From Burkholderiales bacterium (GTDB lineage Bacteria; Pseudomonadota; Gammaproteobacteria; Burkholderiales; Nitrosomonadaceae): a stretch of DNA of 49,386 nucleotides. Where the stretch lies: NCBI GenBank assembly GCA_024235735.1, contig JACKLU010000017.1:1-49386 (forward strand). The letters run 5' to 3'. Each line of letters begins with the position of its first letter. Positions within the stretch are counted from its first letter, which is position 1. The notes under the pieces were generated by a model. That model was not told the origin of the DNA. It saw only the letters and a list, made by a program, of their open reading frames with translations, and did not search any database. Positions 1 to 9,354 of this stretch are shown piece after piece. The translations under genes and the position numbers were made by a program.

Positions 1-2
1 TA

Positions 3-164
3 ACCCAAAATGGTGTGCCATTAAATGTCATCCAAGAGATGGGGGCATGGGAATCAGCAGAGATGGTTCGACGATATGCACATTTAGCGCCAGCTCAGTT
101 TGCTGCGCATGCGCGTGTCGTAGATGCTATGTTTTCTGGCACAAATTTGACACAATCGAAATAA
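3..164 (+). CDS. Tyrosine recombinase (phage-type integrase), C-terminal fragment
   Basis: Only the last 53 codons are inside the window; the reading frame is open from base 3 to a TAA at 162-164. The translation contains LNVIQEMGAWESAEMVRRYAHL, the end of the catalytic domain of phage-type integrases, where the Tyr of RRYAHL is the expected nucleophile that attaches to DNA. The Arg-His-x-x-Arg part lies upstream and cannot be checked. The stop codon is 36 bases from the 3' end of a tRNA-Thr gene, the usual place for an integrase that inserts its element into a tRNA. Family assignment is confident; whether the gene is whole is unknown. Confidence 0.85.
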   Translation, partial: TQNGVPLNVIQEMGAWESAEMVRRYAHLAPAQFAAHARVVDAMFSGTNLTQSK

Positions 165-199
165 TGCTTATGTGGATGTGCTTATAAGTTATTGATTAT

Positions 200-275
<76 letters not shown>

Positions 276-301
276 GATGAAATTAGTTAAAGCAGCCCGG
301 T

Positions 302-330
302 ATTATAGTGGCTTGTGTGAAGGCGGGCAA
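302..330 (-). promoter_or_regulatory. Sigma-70 promoter of tRNA-Thr
   Basis: On the minus strand TTGCCC (330-325) is followed after exactly 17 bases by a perfect TATAAT (307-302). Transcription would start near 295, about 20 bases ahead of the mature tRNA 5' end. This is a near-consensus promoter, as expected for a stable RNA gene. Confidence 0.8.
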
Positions 331-457
331 ATAATTGCTTGTTGGTGTGATGTGTCGGAGAATTGGGTTGTATACGCTAAGTAAATCGAACTGGGCTTAA
401 ATTCGGCTAATTTCGTCAAAAACTATACTTTCTGTGCATAAGATGCGATAATCGGCC

Positions 458-916
458 ATGAATTCCGAAAAAAGGGACGTGAATAATATCCTCGTTATCC
501 ATGGTCCGAATTTAAATTTGCTGGGGATGCGGGAGCCGGAAATTTACGGACGATTGACGCTTGATGATATTAACAGAAATTTGAGTCAGCAAGCGGAGAA
601 GGTAAGCGTAAACATATCCTTTTTTCAAAGCAACGCGGAATCGGCCCTGGTTGACAGGATTCAGCAGACAATGACTGATGGTACCGATTTTATCATTATC
701 AATCCAGCCGCTTATACGCATACCAGTGTGGCTATGCGGGATGCATTGGCCGCAGTGAAGTTGCCCTTTATTGAGGTGCATTTATCTAATGTTTTTTCTC
801 GTGAAAGTTTTCGTCATCATTCTTTCTTTTCCGATCTGGCTGTGGGTGTCATCACCGGTTTGGGGGCTAAAGGTTATGCGCTCGCGTTGGACTATGCGTT
901 GGCATTACGCGAATAG
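458..916 (+). CDS. aroQ: 3-dehydroquinate dehydratase, type II
   Basis: Dehydrates 3-dehydroquinate to 3-dehydroshikimate in the shikimate pathway; cytoplasmic, normally a dodecamer. The 152-residue length fits the type II family. Visible family motifs are HGPNLNLLGMREPEIYG with the catalytic-loop Tyr, FFQSNAESALVDRIQ, NPAAYTHTSVAMRDAL with the general-acid His, and IEVHLSNVFSRESFRHHSF. The ATG at 458 has little ribosome-binding sequence. An in-frame GTG at 479 follows AAAAAAGGGAC and would start the protein at VNNILVIHGPNLN, closer to where other AroQ proteins begin, so the true start may be 479. It stands ahead of accB-accC, an order common in proteobacteria. Confidence 0.97.
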   Translation: MNSEKRDVNNILVIHGPNLNLLGMREPEIYGRLTLDDINRNLSQQAEKVSVNISFFQSNAESALVDRIQQTMTDGTDFIIINPAAYTHTSVAMRDALAAVKLPFIEVHLSNVFSRESFRHHSFFSDLAVGVITGLGAKGYALALDYALALRE

Positions 917-1068
917 TACCGTTATCCGGGATTTATCGGGATTGGTGTGATTGATTCAGGATGTGTGGAGTTTGCTGTGTGAGTTTGGATATATCAGTTG
1001 TGTTGTTAAGGTGATTTTTGTTTTGGAAATGACCCTGATAAATGGGGTGTTGTCTCGAGGGGTTTGAT

Positions 1069-1554
1069 ATGGATTTAAGAAAGCTTAAAAAACTAATTGA
1101 GCTGGTTGAAGAGTCGGGTATTGCCGAGCTGGAGATTGCCGAAGGCGAGGAAAAGGTTCGTATCAGTAAAGCGGGTTCATCGTCGCCCGCGCCGGGGTAT
1201 ACATGGATGATGCCCATGCAGACCGGCGCCATGCCAGCATCTCAGGGGCAATCCCAATCGCCGACGGACAGCGCGCCCGCGCATTGCGAAGTATCGGAAG
1301 TCAAGGCGGCAGTGCCGGATGGTCATGTGGTTAAATCCCCTATGGTGGGTACCTTTTATCGCGCGCCATCGCCTGGCGCCAGCCCATTTATTGAAGTGGG
1401 TCAGACTGTTAAAGTCGGTGATACATTGTGCATCATCGAAGCGATGAAGTTGCTCAATGAAATTGAGGCCGACAAGAATGGTGTGGTCAAGGCTATTCTG
1501 GTTGAGAATGGTCAGCCTGTCGAATATGGCGAACACTTGTTTATTATTCAGTAA
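1069..1554 (+). CDS. accB: Acetyl-CoA carboxylase biotin carboxyl carrier protein
   Basis: Carries the biotin of acetyl-CoA carboxylase between the AccC carboxylase and the AccAD carboxyltransferase, the first step of fatty acid synthesis. The N-terminal region MDLRKLKKLIELVEESG is the usual BCCP start. A linker rich in Pro, Ser, Ala and Gln follows, then the C-terminal biotinyl domain with CIIEAMKLLNEIEAD, where the Lys of EAMK is biotinylated. The usual EAMKM is EAMKL here. The start at ATG 1069 is chosen because it gives the family N-terminus and follows CGAGGGG; an in-frame ATG at 1042 would add nine unconserved residues. accC follows after 47 bases, probably in one operon. Confidence 0.97.
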   Translation: MDLRKLKKLIELVEESGIAELEIAEGEEKVRISKAGSSSPAPGYTWMMPMQTGAMPASQGQSQSPTDSAPAHCEVSEVKAAVPDGHVVKSPMVGTFYRAPSPGASPFIEVGQTVKVGDTLCIIEAMKLLNEIEADKNGVVKAILVENGQPVEYGEHLFIIQ

Positions 1555-1601
1555 CGGTTTGCGTCCGGTTGAAAGGTCATATCAATATTCGGTGAATCTA
1601 A

Positions 1602-2960
1602 ATGTTTGAGAAAATACTTATCGCAAACCGTGGCGAAATTGCACTGCGTATTCAGCGCGCCTGCCGGGCTATGGGGATAAAAACGGTAGCTGTATACTCC
1701 GAAGCGGATTCTGAAGCCAAGTATGTGAAACTTGCCGATGAGGCGGTGTGCATCGGACCTGCTCCGGTCGCGCAGAGCTATTTGAATATACCGGCCATCA
1801 TCAGTTCGGCGGAGGTGACTGATGCCGAAGCGATTCATCCGGGTTACGGATTTCTTTCAGAGAACGCCGATTTTGCTGAACGTGTTGAGCGGAGTGGTTT
1901 TGTTTTTATCGGGCCGCGACCGGAAACCATTCGTTTGATGGGCGATAAAGTAAGCGCCAAAAATGCGATGAAGGCAGCTGGGGTGCCCTGTGTTCCAGGT
2001 TCGGATGGGGCATTGCCGGAGAGCATTGATGCGATCAGGAAAATCGTCAGAGAGATCGGTTATCCGGTAATCATCAAAGCTGCTGGCGGCGGTGGCGGAC
2101 GTGGCATGCGGGTCGTGCATACGGAGGCTGCGTTGTCCAATGCGGTGATTATGACGCGAAACGAAGCGCAGGCCGCGTTTGGTAATCCGGTGGTGTATGC
2201 GGAAAAGTATTTGGAAAATCCGCGTCATATTGAATTCCAGCTGCTGATTGATGGACAGGGTAATGCCGTACATCTCGGCGAGCGCGACTGTTCCATGCAG
2301 CGCCGCCATCAAAAAATTCTCGAGGAAGCGCCGGCGCCGGGCATTGCCGAGTCGCTGCGCAATAAAATAGGCGAACGGTGTGCGGAAGCCTGCCGGAAAA
2401 TCAAATATCGGGGTGTCGGCACATTTGAATTCCTTTTTGAGAACAATGAGTTTTATTTCATAGAAATGAATACGCGTTTGCAGGTTGAGCATCCGGTCAC
2501 TGAGGCGGTAACCGGGATTGATCTCGTTCAGGCGCAGATCAATGTGGCCGCAGGGAAAGAATTGCCGTTCCGGCAGAAAGATATTGTTTTTAAAGGACAC
2601 GCGATTGAGTGTCGCATCAATGCAGAAGATGCTTATAAATTAACACCTTCCGCAGGACGGATTACGCAATATCATGCGCCTGGCGGACCAGGCGTGCGCG
2701 TTGATTCGCATGTCTACCATAATTATATGGTGCCACCCTACTATGATTCGATGATCGGCAAGATCATTACTTATGGCGATACGCGTGAACAGGCGATTGC
2801 GCGCATGCGGATCGCGCTGTCCGAAATGGTGATTCAGGGCATTAAAACCAATATTCCACTGCACCTTGATTTGTTGGCCGATGCAACATTTCTTGGCGGG
2901 CAGTTCTCAATCCATTATCTTGAACACAAGCTGGCTTTGCATAATCAGCAGGTGGAGTAA
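1602..2960 (+). CDS. accC: Acetyl-CoA carboxylase, biotin carboxylase subunit
   Basis: Carboxylates the biotin of AccB using ATP and bicarbonate. The 452 residues match the family length. The protein starts MFEKILIANRGEIALRI, the typical N-terminal biotin carboxylase fold. The ATP-grasp domain has the glycine-rich loop KAAGGGGGRGMRVV and the metal and catalytic segment EMNTRLQVEHPVTEAVTG. The C-terminal domain contains GHAIECRINAEDA. It is complete and sits directly behind accB. Confidence 0.98.
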   Translation: MFEKILIANRGEIALRIQRACRAMGIKTVAVYSEADSEAKYVKLADEAVCIGPAPVAQSYLNIPAIISSAEVTDAEAIHPGYGFLSENADFAERVERSGFVFIGPRPETIRLMGDKVSAKNAMKAAGVPCVPGSDGALPESIDAIRKIVREIGYPVIIKAAGGGGGRGMRVVHTEAALSNAVIMTRNEAQAAFGNPVVYAEKYLENPRHIEFQLLIDGQGNAVHLGERDCSMQRRHQKILEEAPAPGIAESLRNKIGERCAEACRKIKYRGVGTFEFLFENNEFYFIEMNTRLQVEHPVTEAVTGIDLVQAQINVAAGKELPFRQKDIVFKGHAIECRINAEDAYKLTPSAGRITQYHAPGGPGVRVDSHVYHNYMVPPYYDSMIGKIITYGDTREQAIARMRIALSEMVIQGIKTNIPLHLDLLADATFLGGQFSIHYLEHKLALHNQQVE

Positions 2961-3095
2961 TGGAGTAATCGGGTTAGTTTTTTTTCGAGAAATTGATCGA
3001 CAATTTTCTTTTCCCTTTCTATTTCTGGTTATGCGCAATGTAAAAACTCAAGCGGGCCAGGCCAGTAGTCACCAAGTGTCTAGGTATTAGCCGGT

Positions 3096-4013
3096 ATGTC
3101 TTGGAAAACGCTTGTCATTACAACGAATAACGTTTACGCAGAACCACTTAGCGAAGCCTTGCTGGCGTTGGGTGCTTTATCGGTTGAAATTCTTGATGCC
3201 GCTGCGGGCACCGCCGATGAGCAGCCCTTATATGGCGAACCCGGGGCCCCGGCACAACAGCTCTGGCAAAAAACCGAGGTGTCGGCATTGTTCGAAGAGG
3301 GCGCGGATGTTATAGCTATTTTGCGATCGGCGGTCGATGCAACGGGCATGCCCGAACAGCCCGGTTATCATGTGGATGTCGTGGAGGAACAGGACTGGGT
3401 CAAGCTGACTCAGTCGCAATTCGATCCCATCTCGATTTCGCGGCGGCTATGGATTGTTCCCACCTGGCATCAACCGCCGGATCCGGCGGCAATCAATTTA
3501 ATTCTTGATCCGGGACTAGCTTTTGGCACCGGCAGTCATCCAACGACGCAGTTGTGTCTTGCCTGGCTCGATCAGTCTTTGCAACACGGCGAGACAGTGC
3601 TGGATTATGGATGCGGTTCGGGAATTCTGGCTATTGCGGCCTTGAAACTGGGTGCGCGTCATGTAACGGGCATCGATATCGACCCGCACGCCATTCAAGC
3701 AAGCCAGGCGAATGCCGTGCTGAACGCCTGCGATGTCGAGCGGTTTTTCTTTACCACGGATTATGCCGTAACCGAGAAAAATCCGGATTCCATTGCGCAG
3801 GTTGATATCGTCGTGGCGAATATTCTGTCCAATCCGTTGATCATGCTTGCCCCGGTTCTCGCGCAAGCAACCCGGGGAGGCGGGCGTATTGTGCTGTCAG
3901 GAATATTGCAGGAACAAAGTCAGGACGTTCAGGCAGCCTATCAATCGTGGTTCGAGATGCAAGCGACGCAGTCGCAGGACGGCTGGGTGCTGTTGACCGG
4001 AGTTAAAAAATAG
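3096..4013 (+). CDS. prmA: Ribosomal protein L11 methyltransferase
   Basis: Transfers methyl groups from S-adenosylmethionine to ribosomal protein L11. The 305-residue length is typical. An N-terminal L11-recognition domain is followed by a class I methyltransferase fold with DPGLAFGTGSHPTTQLCL, the SAM loop VLDYGCGSGILAIAALKLGA, the acidic GIDIDPHAIQASQANA, and the catalytic-pocket segment IVVANILSNPL. It lies 135 bases after accC, and accBC-prmA is a common betaproteobacterial order. No clear Shine-Dalgarno sequence precedes ATG 3096. Confidence 0.97.
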   Translation: MSWKTLVITTNNVYAEPLSEALLALGALSVEILDAAAGTADEQPLYGEPGAPAQQLWQKTEVSALFEEGADVIAILRSAVDATGMPEQPGYHVDVVEEQDWVKLTQSQFDPISISRRLWIVPTWHQPPDPAAINLILDPGLAFGTGSHPTTQLCLAWLDQSLQHGETVLDYGCGSGILAIAALKLGARHVTGIDIDPHAIQASQANAVLNACDVERFFFTTDYAVTEKNPDSIAQVDIVVANILSNPLIMLAPVLAQATRGGGRIVLSGILQEQSQDVQAAYQSWFEMQATQSQDGWVLLTGVKK

Positions 4014-4094
4014 TCTGACACGGTCATTGCATTGGGCGTTGTTGAATCGGGCGATGCGGATAATTCGAAAATCAAAGTAGTGATGGAGTAACCC

Positions 4095-5045
4095 ATGGCG
4101 CTTGTGACGCGATGCCGAAATTGCGGAACAACTTATAAAATTTATCCGGAGCAATTGCAGGCGCAGAATGGATTTGTGCGCTGTGGTGAGTGCCGTGCGG
4201 TATTTAATGGTTTTGCCACATTGATTACGGTTGACGAATCTGGGATTGAGTATTGGCCGGTTATTGATCCTGAAAACAGCAGTCCGTCTACGCCTGGGGA
4301 AATCGAAGAGAGCGCTGGAGAAACCACGGCGCTGCGAGAAGACCGGTATGATGAGCCGGAACCAGCGCCGGATGGTGTCCAAGAAGATGACCGTGCGCAA
4401 ATTGAGCATGCGCAGAGTGCGTCGCCGGTGACAGCGGGCGAAACGGCAGTGTTTACCGCTCCGCTGCCTATCGTCTCCAATCCGGAATCAACGCAGTCAC
4501 CGGAAACGCCGGTTATTGAGGCTGTCACCGGTTTTCTGGCGGATGAAAATCTGCCGACATCACACGAATATCGAATGTGGCAGGTGGCGAGTATTTTTTT
4601 ATGCATTCTGCTGGCGGGGCAGGGCTTATATACATACCGGACGGAATTGACGCTGCTGTTTCCGCAGAGCCGGCCTTTTCTGGAGAAACTGTGTCGGCCG
4701 CTGGGTTGTTCGGTGCCGTTGCCCGAGCATATTCAACATTTGAGTATCGCGCATTCCGATCTCGAAGTGCGTGATCCGGTGCATTTTCCCGAGGTGCTTA
4801 CGCTGACCACGATCATCCGCAACCATGCAGCGCATGCGCAAGCGCTGCCGGCAATCAAATTATCATTGACGGATGTTCATAATCAATTACTGGCCAGCCG
4901 CGTATTTACCGCCGAAGAATATCTGTCCGGGGAGCAGAAAGCCATGACAGGCATTCAGCGCGGACAGGAGCTGGTCATTGAGTTGTATCTGGATAACAGT
5001 AAGCTGAAATCAACAGGCTATCAGGTTCGGTTGCTGTATTTATGA
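4095..5045 (+). CDS. MJ0042-type zinc-ribbon, DUF3426 membrane protein
   Basis: Function unknown. The N-terminus has two CxxC pairs, CRNCGTTYKIYPEQL and CGECRAVFNG, forming the MJ0042 zinc ribbon. About 110 acidic and proline-rich residues follow and are probably disordered. A single transmembrane helix at about residues 161-182 (WQVASIFLCILLAGQGLY) leads to a C-terminal DUF3426 domain of about 130 residues. The zinc ribbon should be cytoplasmic and the DUF3426 domain periplasmic. The gene regularly follows prmA in betaproteobacteria. ATG 4095 follows GGAG at the expected distance. Confidence 0.88.
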   Translation: MALVTRCRNCGTTYKIYPEQLQAQNGFVRCGECRAVFNGFATLITVDESGIEYWPVIDPENSSPSTPGEIEESAGETTALREDRYDEPEPAPDGVQEDDRAQIEHAQSASPVTAGETAVFTAPLPIVSNPESTQSPETPVIEAVTGFLADENLPTSHEYRMWQVASIFLCILLAGQGLYTYRTELTLLFPQSRPFLEKLCRPLGCSVPLPEHIQHLSIAHSDLEVRDPVHFPEVLTLTTIIRNHAAHAQALPAIKLSLTDVHNQLLASRVFTAEEYLSGEQKAMTGIQRGQELVIELYLDNSKLKSTGYQVRLLYL

Positions 5046-5127
5046 TATTGAATCCACACCCGTTCCGGCTTGATACGGCCAGGGAAGGTATAATTAATCG
5101 CTTTAATTTGAAAAAGCAGTCAATACA

Positions 5128-8100
5128 ATGAATAAAAAACTTCGCACGAACCAGTTGGAAAATCTGCTGACCAGCCGGATGATGATCCTGGATGGCGCAA
5201 TGGGGACGATGATTCAAACCTTCAAATTGCAGGAGGCCGATTTTCGTGGCGACCGTTTTGCGGATTTTCAGCATGACCTGAAAGGCAACAACGACTTATT
5301 AACGCTGACGCGTCCGGATATCATCCGTTCGATTCATGAGAATTATCTCGAAGCCGGCGCCGATATCATTGAAACCAATACGTTTAATGCCAACGCGGCT
5401 TCAATGGCGGATTATCACATGCAGGATGTCGTCTATGAATTAAATCGGGCAGCCGCGCAACTGGCCTGCGAAGCGGCGCAAGCGATGGAGGCGAGAACGC
5501 CGGATAAGCCCCGTTTTGTCGCTGGCGTCATCGGGCCAACGACAAAAACAGCGTCGATTTCACCGGATGTTAATGATCCCGGGTTTCGTAATATCACTTT
5601 CGATCAACTGGTGGCCGATTACAGCGAATCGATACGCGGCCTTGTGGATGGCGGCGTTGATATCCTGCTGGTGGAAACCATTTTCGATACGCTGAACTGC
5701 AAGGCCGCCTTGTTCGCCATTGATCAGTTTTTTGAAGCGAACGCCATACGCCTGCCGATCATGATTTCGGTCACCATTACCGATGCGTCCGGGCGCACGC
5801 TTTCCGGGCAGACGCCCGAGGCGTTCTGGAACTCGGTGCGGCACGCGCGCCCGTTGTCCGTCGGGATCAACTGCGCGCTGGGCGCGGAATTGATGCGTCC
5901 TTATATCGAAGAATTGTCCGACGTGGCGGACGTGTATGTCAGCGTGCATCCCAATGCCGGATTGCCTAATCCGCTGTCGGAGACCGGCTATGATGAGACG
6001 CCTGAGTACACGGCGAAACAGCTCAAGGATTTTGTGCAATCGGGATTCGTCAACATTGTCGGCGGTTGCTGCGGCACTACGCCTGCGCATATCAAAGCCA
6101 TTGCCGAAGCGGTCTCCGCGCTGCCGCCGCGGAAGATTCCGGAAATACCCAAAAAGCTGAGATTGTCCGGTCTGGAGCCTTTGAGTATTGACGACCATTC
6201 CCTGTTTGTGAATGTCGGGGAACGTACCAATGTGACCGGCTCCCGTGCATTTGCGCGCCTGATTCTGAACGACCAGTATGCCGAAGCGCTCGATGTCGCG
6301 CGCAGCCAGGTTGAAAACGGTGCGCAGATCGTCGACATCAACATGGATGAGGCTATGCTGGATTCGCAGAAGGCGATGGTGACATTCCTGAATCTGATCG
6401 CAGCCGAGCCGGATATCTGCCGTGTGCCGATCATGCTCGATTCGAGCAAGTGGACGGTGATCGAAGCCGGTCTTAAATGCATTCAGGGCAAGGCGATTAT
6501 CAATTCGATCAGTATGAAAGAAGGCGAGGCGGAATTCATTCAGCACGCCAGACTGGCAAGGCGGTATGGCGCGGCGGTCATCGTCATGGCTTTCGATGAA
6601 GACGGTCAGGCGGATACGCTGGCGCGCAAGGTTGATATCTGCACGCGCAGTTATCGCGTACTGGTGGATAAAGTCGGCTTCCCTCCGGAAGACATTATTT
6701 TCGATCCGAATATTTTCGCCATCGCTACCGGTATCGAAGAACATAATGATTATGGCGTGGCATTCATCGAAGCGACCCGGGAAATCAAAAAAACGCTGCC
6801 TTACGCCAAGATCAGCGGCGGCGTGTCCAATATTTCATTTTCGTTCCGTGGCAATGACCCGATTCGAGAAGCGATCCATACCGCGTTTCTTTATCATGCG
6901 GTGAAAGCCGGCATGACCATGGGCATTGTTAACGCCGGGCAGCTGGGCGTTTATTCGGATATTCCGGCTGATCTGCTCGAGCGTATCGAAGACGTCCTGT
7001 TTAACCGCCGTGAAGACGCGACCGAACGGCTGGTTGATTTTGCCGAAAACTTCAAGGGCAGGAAGAAGGAGCAGATCGAAGACTTAAGCTGGCGTGAGCT
7101 GCCGCTGCAGGAGCGGTTGACGCATGCACTGGTCAAAGGCATATCCACCTATATCGTTGAGGATACCGAAGAAGCGCGGAAAGAAATCGATGTCAAAGGC
7201 GGGCGGCCGATTCAGGTGATCGAGGGTCCGCTGATGGACGGCATGGGCGTGGTGGGCGATCTGTTTGGCGCGGGTAAAATGTTTCTGCCGCAGGTGGTTA
7301 AATCAGCGCGTGTGATGAAACAGGCGGTTGCGCATCTGCTGCCGTTTATTGAGGCGGAGAAAAAACTGCTGGGTGATTCGCGTCCGAAAGGCAAGATTGT
7401 CGTGGCAACCGTCAAGGGCGATGTTCACGATATCGGCAAAAATATCGTTGCCGTGGTATTGCAGTGTAACAATTACGAAGTCATCAACATGGGCGTCATG
7501 GTGCCAAGCGCGCAAATCCTGGACATGGCCAGGAAAGAAAACGCCGATATCATCGGCCTGTCCGGATTGATTACGCCTTCGCTTGAGGAAATGACGCATG
7601 TGGCCAAGGAAATGCAGCGCGAGGGCTTTACCATTCCGCTGCTGATCGGCGGTGCGACGACTTCGCGTGTGCATACTGCCGTCAAGATTGCGCCGCATTA
7701 CCAGGGCGCGACGGTCTGGGTGCCCGACGCAAGCCGTGCTGTCGGCGTATGCAGCAGCCTGCTGTCGGATGACATGAAGGCCGGTTACATCCAGGACGTC
7801 AAGGATGAGTATGAAAAAGTGCGCACACAGCACAAAAACAAAAAGGGCCCATCGCAGTTACTGACGATTGAACAGGCGCGCGCGAATGCGTTCAAGCCGG
7901 ATTGGTCAAACTATCAACCGTCGCCGCCGGAGCTGATCGGCATACGCACGTTGAACAATTATCCACTGGAAAAAATTGTACCTTTCATTGACTGGACACC
8001 ATTTTTCCAGGCCTGGGAACTGGCGGGCCGCTATCCGGCCATTCTGGAAGACGAGGTCGTTGGCGAAACCGCAAGCCAGCTGTTCCGTGACGCGCAGGTG

Positions 8101-8838
8101 ATGCTGAAAAAAATTGTCGAGCAGAAATGGCTTTCGGCCAATGCTGTGGTTGGATTGTTCCCGGCCAACGCGATCGGCGATGACATCGAAATCTATACCG
8201 ATGAAAGCCGGACGAAAGTGGCGATGGTCTGGCACTGTCTGCGCCAGCAGACGCAAAAACCGACCGGCAAACCGAATCGGTGCCTGTCGGACTTTATCGC
8301 GCCGAAAGATACCGGGATCAAGGATTATATCGGCCTATTTGCCGTGGGTGCGGGTTTTGGCATTGATGAGCGCATTAAAGCCTTTGAGGAAGCCAATGAC
8401 GATTACAGCGCGATAGTGCTCAAAGCGCTGGCGGATCGTCTGGCGGAAGCGTTTGCCGAGCATATGCACATGCGCGTGCGGCGTGAATTCTGGGGCTACG
8501 CCAAGGATGAAACACTCGAGAACGAGCAACTGATCAATGAGGAATACAGCGGCATCCGCCCCGCGCCCGGTTATCCGGCGTGTCCGGATCACACCGAAAA
8601 AGGGCCTTTGTTCGAACTGCTCGGCGCAACGGAGAAAGCGGGCATTATCGTGACCGAGTCCTTTGCCATGGTGCCGACCGCGGCGGTGTCCGGTTTTTAT
8701 TTTTCACACCCGGAATCGACATTCTTCGCCGTCGGTAAAATCGGCAAGGATCAGGTGGAAGACTACGCGCGGCGTAAAGGATGGACGGTGGAAATGGCGG
8801 AACGCTGGCTGGCGCCTGTGCTGGCGTATGAGCGTTAG
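5128..8838 (+). CDS. metH: Cobalamin-dependent methionine synthase
   Basis: Methylates homocysteine to methionine using methyltetrahydrofolate and a cobalamin cofactor. At 1236 residues all four modules are present. The homocysteine domain starts DGAMGTMIQTF and has the zinc ligands Cys249, Cys314 and Cys315 (GGCCGTT). The folate domain has FVNVGERTNVTGSRAF. The B12 domain has the base-off motif D765-x-H767-x-x-G770 in KGDVHDIGKN. The C-terminal reactivation domain has RPAPGYPACPDHTEK, which binds SAM. A TATAAT at 5089-5094 could be a -10 box, without a good -35. The 82-base leader is too short for a cobalamin riboswitch. The stop codon touches an inverted-repeat element. Confidence 0.98.
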   Translation: MNKKLRTNQLENLLTSRMMILDGAMGTMIQTFKLQEADFRGDRFADFQHDLKGNNDLLTLTRPDIIRSIHENYLEAGADIIETNTFNANAASMADYHMQDVVYELNRAAAQLACEAAQAMEARTPDKPRFVAGVIGPTTKTASISPDVNDPGFRNITFDQLVADYSESIRGLVDGGVDILLVETIFDTLNCKAALFAIDQFFEANAIRLPIMISVTITDASGRTLSGQTPEAFWNSVRHARPLSVGINCALGAELMRPYIEELSDVADVYVSVHPNAGLPNPLSETGYDETPEYTAKQLKDFVQSGFVNIVGGCCGTTPAHIKAIAEAVSALPPRKIPEIPKKLRLSGLEPLSIDDHSLFVNVGERTNVTGSRAFARLILNDQYAEALDVARSQVENGAQIVDINMDEAMLDSQKAMVTFLNLIAAEPDICRVPIMLDSSKWTVIEAGLKCIQGKAIINSISMKEGEAEFIQHARLARRYGAAVIVMAFDEDGQADTLARKVDICTRSYRVLVDKVGFPPEDIIFDPNIFAIATGIEEHNDYGVAFIEATREIKKTLPYAKISGGVSNISFSFRGNDPIREAIHTAFLYHAVKAGMTMGIVNAGQLGVYSDIPADLLERIEDVLFNRREDATERLVDFAENFKGRKKEQIEDLSWRELPLQERLTHALVKGISTYIVEDTEEARKEIDVKGGRPIQVIEGPLMDGMGVVGDLFGAGKMFLPQVVKSARVMKQAVAHLLPFIEAEKKLLGDSRPKGKIVVATVKGDVHDIGKNIVAVVLQCNNYEVINMGVMVPSAQILDMARKENADIIGLSGLITPSLEEMTHVAKEMQREGFTIPLLIGGATTSRVHTAVKIAPHYQGATVWVPDASRAVGVCSSLLSDDMKAGYIQDVKDEYEKVRTQHKNKKGPSQLLTIEQARANAFKPDWSNYQPSPPELIGIRTLNNYPLEKIVPFIDWTPFFQAWELAGRYPAILEDEVVGETASQLFRDAQVMLKKIVEQKWLSANAVVGLFPANAIGDDIEIYTDESRTKVAMVWHCLRQQTQKPTGKPNRCLSDFIAPKDTGIKDYIGLFAVGAGFGIDERIKAFEEANDDYSAIVLKALADRLAEAFAEHMHMRVRREFWGYAKDETLENEQLINEEYSGIRPAPGYPACPDHTEKGPLFELLGATEKAGIIVTESFAMVPTAAVSGFYFSHPESTFFAVGKIGKDQVEDYARRKGWTVEMAERWLAPVLAYER

Positions 8839-8998
8839 GAGACTGTCCGAGAATAGTCTAATCTACTGCGGACGATTCTGGCTGGCTGGATTTTCCGATC
8901 CTTTTCGTTGAATAGAACGACTATTCGCCTCAAATGATCGAAAAATCCTGCTCAACCAGCCTCGCCCTCGCTACGATCGCTATTCTCGGACAGTCTTC
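8838..8998. repeat. MITE-like inverted-repeat element, longer copy
   Basis: A 161-base element bounded by 19-20-base inverted ends: GGAGACTGTCCGAGAATAG on the left and CTATTCTCGGACAGTCTTC on the right. It encodes no protein of its own. A second, 88-base copy in reverse orientation at 33316-33403 shares both ends and the inner segments GCGATCGT, GCTGGTTGAGC and CGTCCGCAGTAG but lacks about 73 central bases. It touches the metH stop codon on one side and supplies the last codons of mntA on the other. Such elements usually derive from an insertion sequence whose transposase moves them; none is visible here. Confidence 0.8.
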
Positions 8999-9354
8999 TC
9001 GTTTATCCTGCTGATATGCGGGTATTCCCGGCGGCGATTGAAAATCACGATACCTGCATTGTCGATGTGTTCAGTTAATCGGGGTTCCTGAATGCTGTGA
9101 TAATTGATGACATCAAAAAAATACGGCAGCGGCAATTGTTCGTTCAGCCGGTCGGACAATTGCAGCACCGTGTCGTACGTCACGGCTTTTCCCTTGATGG
9201 CAAGGTCAATATCGGAGCCCGGCTTTTCAGTGCCTTTGGCGCGGGAACCAAACAGTAGCAGTTGTTCAATTTCCGGTATGGCTTTAGAGGCGGCAATGAT
9301 CAGATACAGGTCGCTTTCACGCAGGCCATACCGGTTTTTCTGCTGCGTTTTCAT
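8980..9354 (-). CDS. mntA: MntA-type nucleotidyltransferase antitoxin
   Basis: A 124-residue minimal nucleotidyltransferase. LLFGSRAKGTEKPGSDIDLA carries the GSx10DxD active site complete, the motif used by MntA antitoxins to add AMP units to the partner HEPN toxin. In characterised pairs this modifies a Tyr next to the toxin active site and silences it. It overlaps hepT by ATGA, so the two are translationally coupled. The final residues EKTVRE and the TAG stop are encoded by the terminal repeat of the neighbouring MITE-like element, so the original C-terminus has probably been replaced. Confidence 0.88.
   Translation of the reverse strand: MKTQQKNRYGLRESDLYLIIAASKAIPEIEQLLLFGSRAKGTEKPGSDIDLAIKGKAVTYDTVLQLSDRLNEQLPLPYFFDVINYHSIQEPRLTEHIDNAGIVIFNRRREYPHISRINEKTVRE

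Noticed and set aside
5046..5127. Cobalamin riboswitch before metH
   Set aside because: The gap is 82 bases and lacks the conserved B12-box; too short for the class.
5560..6744. A 394-codon open frame antisense to metH
   Set aside because: Shadow of metH codon bias; no motif, no ribosome binding site.
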